Part shown: one piece after another, positions 34,360 through 34,954 of the stretch | How positions within the stretch are numbered: the first letter of the stretch is position 1 | How the letters are laid out: each line of letters begins with the position of its first letter | Assembly (NCBI RefSeq): GCF_001723295.1 | Contig: NZ_LPWD01000423.1 | Span: 1-34,954 of the forward strand | Length of the DNA stretch: 34,954 bases | From: Methyloceanibacter marginalis | GTDB lineage: Bacteria > Pseudomonadota > Alphaproteobacteria > Rhizobiales > Methyloligellaceae | Reading direction: 5' to 3' | Program-made: the position numbers and the translations under genes | The notes under the pieces: model-generated | Database searches by the model: none | Seen by the model: only the letters and a program-made list of their open reading frames with translations | Told to the model about the DNA's origin: nothing

Positions 34360-34389
34360 AAGGGCCGGGGTCAGTTGACCCCGGCCCTT
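34360..34389 (-). terminator. Strong hairpin terminator of the terminase gene
   Basis: A 14-bp stem AAGGGCCGGGGTCA/TGACCCCGGCCCTT with a 2-nt apex. On the minus strand it is followed by TTTGTTTGC, a T-rich tail. It lies 32 bases beyond the terminase stop at 34421. Confidence 0.8.
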
Positions 34390-34420
34390 AGATGCCGCCG
34401 CGAAGTAGTCGACGCCGAAA

Positions 34421-34954
34421 CTAGATGTTGTCGAGCGTGTAGGTCGAAAGCTTGTAGGCGAGCGCCTGCGTGATGCTGTCGACCTGGTCATCGTTCTTGC
34501 CATGAGGAAAGGCGAGGAGTTCGGCGAGAAGGTCGAGAGGTAAGATGCGTCCTTAGGAAGGTGCACGCGTCCAGCCTCAAATTTCGCCGTCTGTACGAAG
34601 AGCCGCGTCACCTTATCCCGTTCCACTGGAACGGCCTTGATACGGTACAGGCCCTTGCGCCGCAGCTCCTGTGCCAGACCCGTGCCGGAGGAGGTGTCCT
34701 CGATCAGGATCGCGGTGGGCTTGTAGCGCTCGGCGAGCGCCAGGGTCTTCTCGCGCAACACCGGGAAATCGAAACGTCCGCGCACCATATCGCGAACATA
34801 ATAGTCGTCGCCCTCGACTTGTATGGTGGCGAGCGCCGAGTAGCTGTTATGGGGCCCATCTTTGCTAGCGGGGTCTATGCTGAGAAGGATCTTGGTTTTG
34901 GACGTGCGCTCCGGCGGCCTGTCATACCAGCGAATCCACTCTCGCTTCACCATG
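34421..34954 (-). CDS. Phage terminase large subunit, C-terminal nuclease part (partial, one frameshift)
   Basis: The visible ~178 residues are the RNase-H-like nuclease end of a TerL protein. ILLSIDPASKDGPHNSYSAL carries the first acidic residue. It is followed by YYVRDMVRGRFDFPVLREKT, AILIEDTSSGTGLAQELRRK and, after a frame change near 34550, LLAELLAFPHGKNDDQVDSI with the last acidic cluster. A single lost base near DAS restores the frame and moves the stop to 34421 (ending YTLDNI). TerL packages phage DNA into capsids. The gene continues beyond the window, so a prophage or GTA-like remnant lies to the right. Confidence 0.82.

Larger units (their letters stand above)
34047..34420. other. 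Intergenic region between terminase and DUF3489 genes
   Basis: About 370 bases with no gene. It holds a two-copy 24-bp tandem repeat (34312-34358) and a strong terminator (34360-34389), both described separately. Confidence 0.55.

Overview
The window looks like the chromosome of a GC-rich alphaproteobacterium, most likely Hyphomicrobiales (Bradyrhizobium/Rhodoplanes/Hyphomicrobium-like). This rests on the obgE-GNAT-rpmA-rplU cluster, an L21 with a long Ala/Lys tail, a phasin, and many small hypothetical families typical of that order. Family-level placement is not possible by reading alone. At least twelve coding sequences or positions show a one-base frame change, and every one is an apparent single-base deletion. 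I read these as mainly sequencing or assembly error, so several genes are described across frameshifts.

Layout. 1-2.0 kb: housekeeping genes on the minus strand (obgE, GNAT acetyltransferase, L27, L21). 2.7-13.8 kb: a tRNA-Ser(CGA) integration hotspot. It holds a 5' tRNA remnant, a polysaccharide-deacetylase-like gene and a sulfotransferase, then an intact tRNA-Ser. After that comes an island of about 8.9 kb bounded by a 58-bp direct repeat of the tRNA 3' half. The island carries one minus-strand operon: a receiver-TackOD1 protein, a membrane GT2 glycosyltransferase, a HlyD-type adaptor and a MASE1 hybrid histidine kinase with its own Hpt. A divergent stand-alone Hpt gene completes it. It reads as a self-contained phosphorelay controlling synthesis and export of a surface polysaccharide.

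14-20.5 kb: a phasin with promoter and terminator, a double-receiver regulator, a GGDEF protein with a degenerate receiver, and many very small genes (membrane peptides, a zinc ribbon, two paralogues ending KARxLGWIA). 21-25 kb: a DUF3604 / parvulin isomerase / HupE-UreJ operon. 25-28 kb: an ATP-grasp-like protein, a SAM methyltransferase and a small membrane protein. 28-31 kb: a tight two-gene unit, DUF4238 protein plus Ser/Thr protein kinase.

31-35 kb: a second mobile element. A DUF2924-serine recombinase reading frame ends inside a tRNA 3' half. It is followed by a DUF3489 protein and the C-terminal part of a phage terminase large subunit running off the window.

The most interesting candidate systems are the tRNA-Ser-bracketed TackOD1/GT2/HlyD/hybrid-kinase island and the DUF4238-kinase pair beside the recombinase element. 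No CRISPR array or rRNA was seen.
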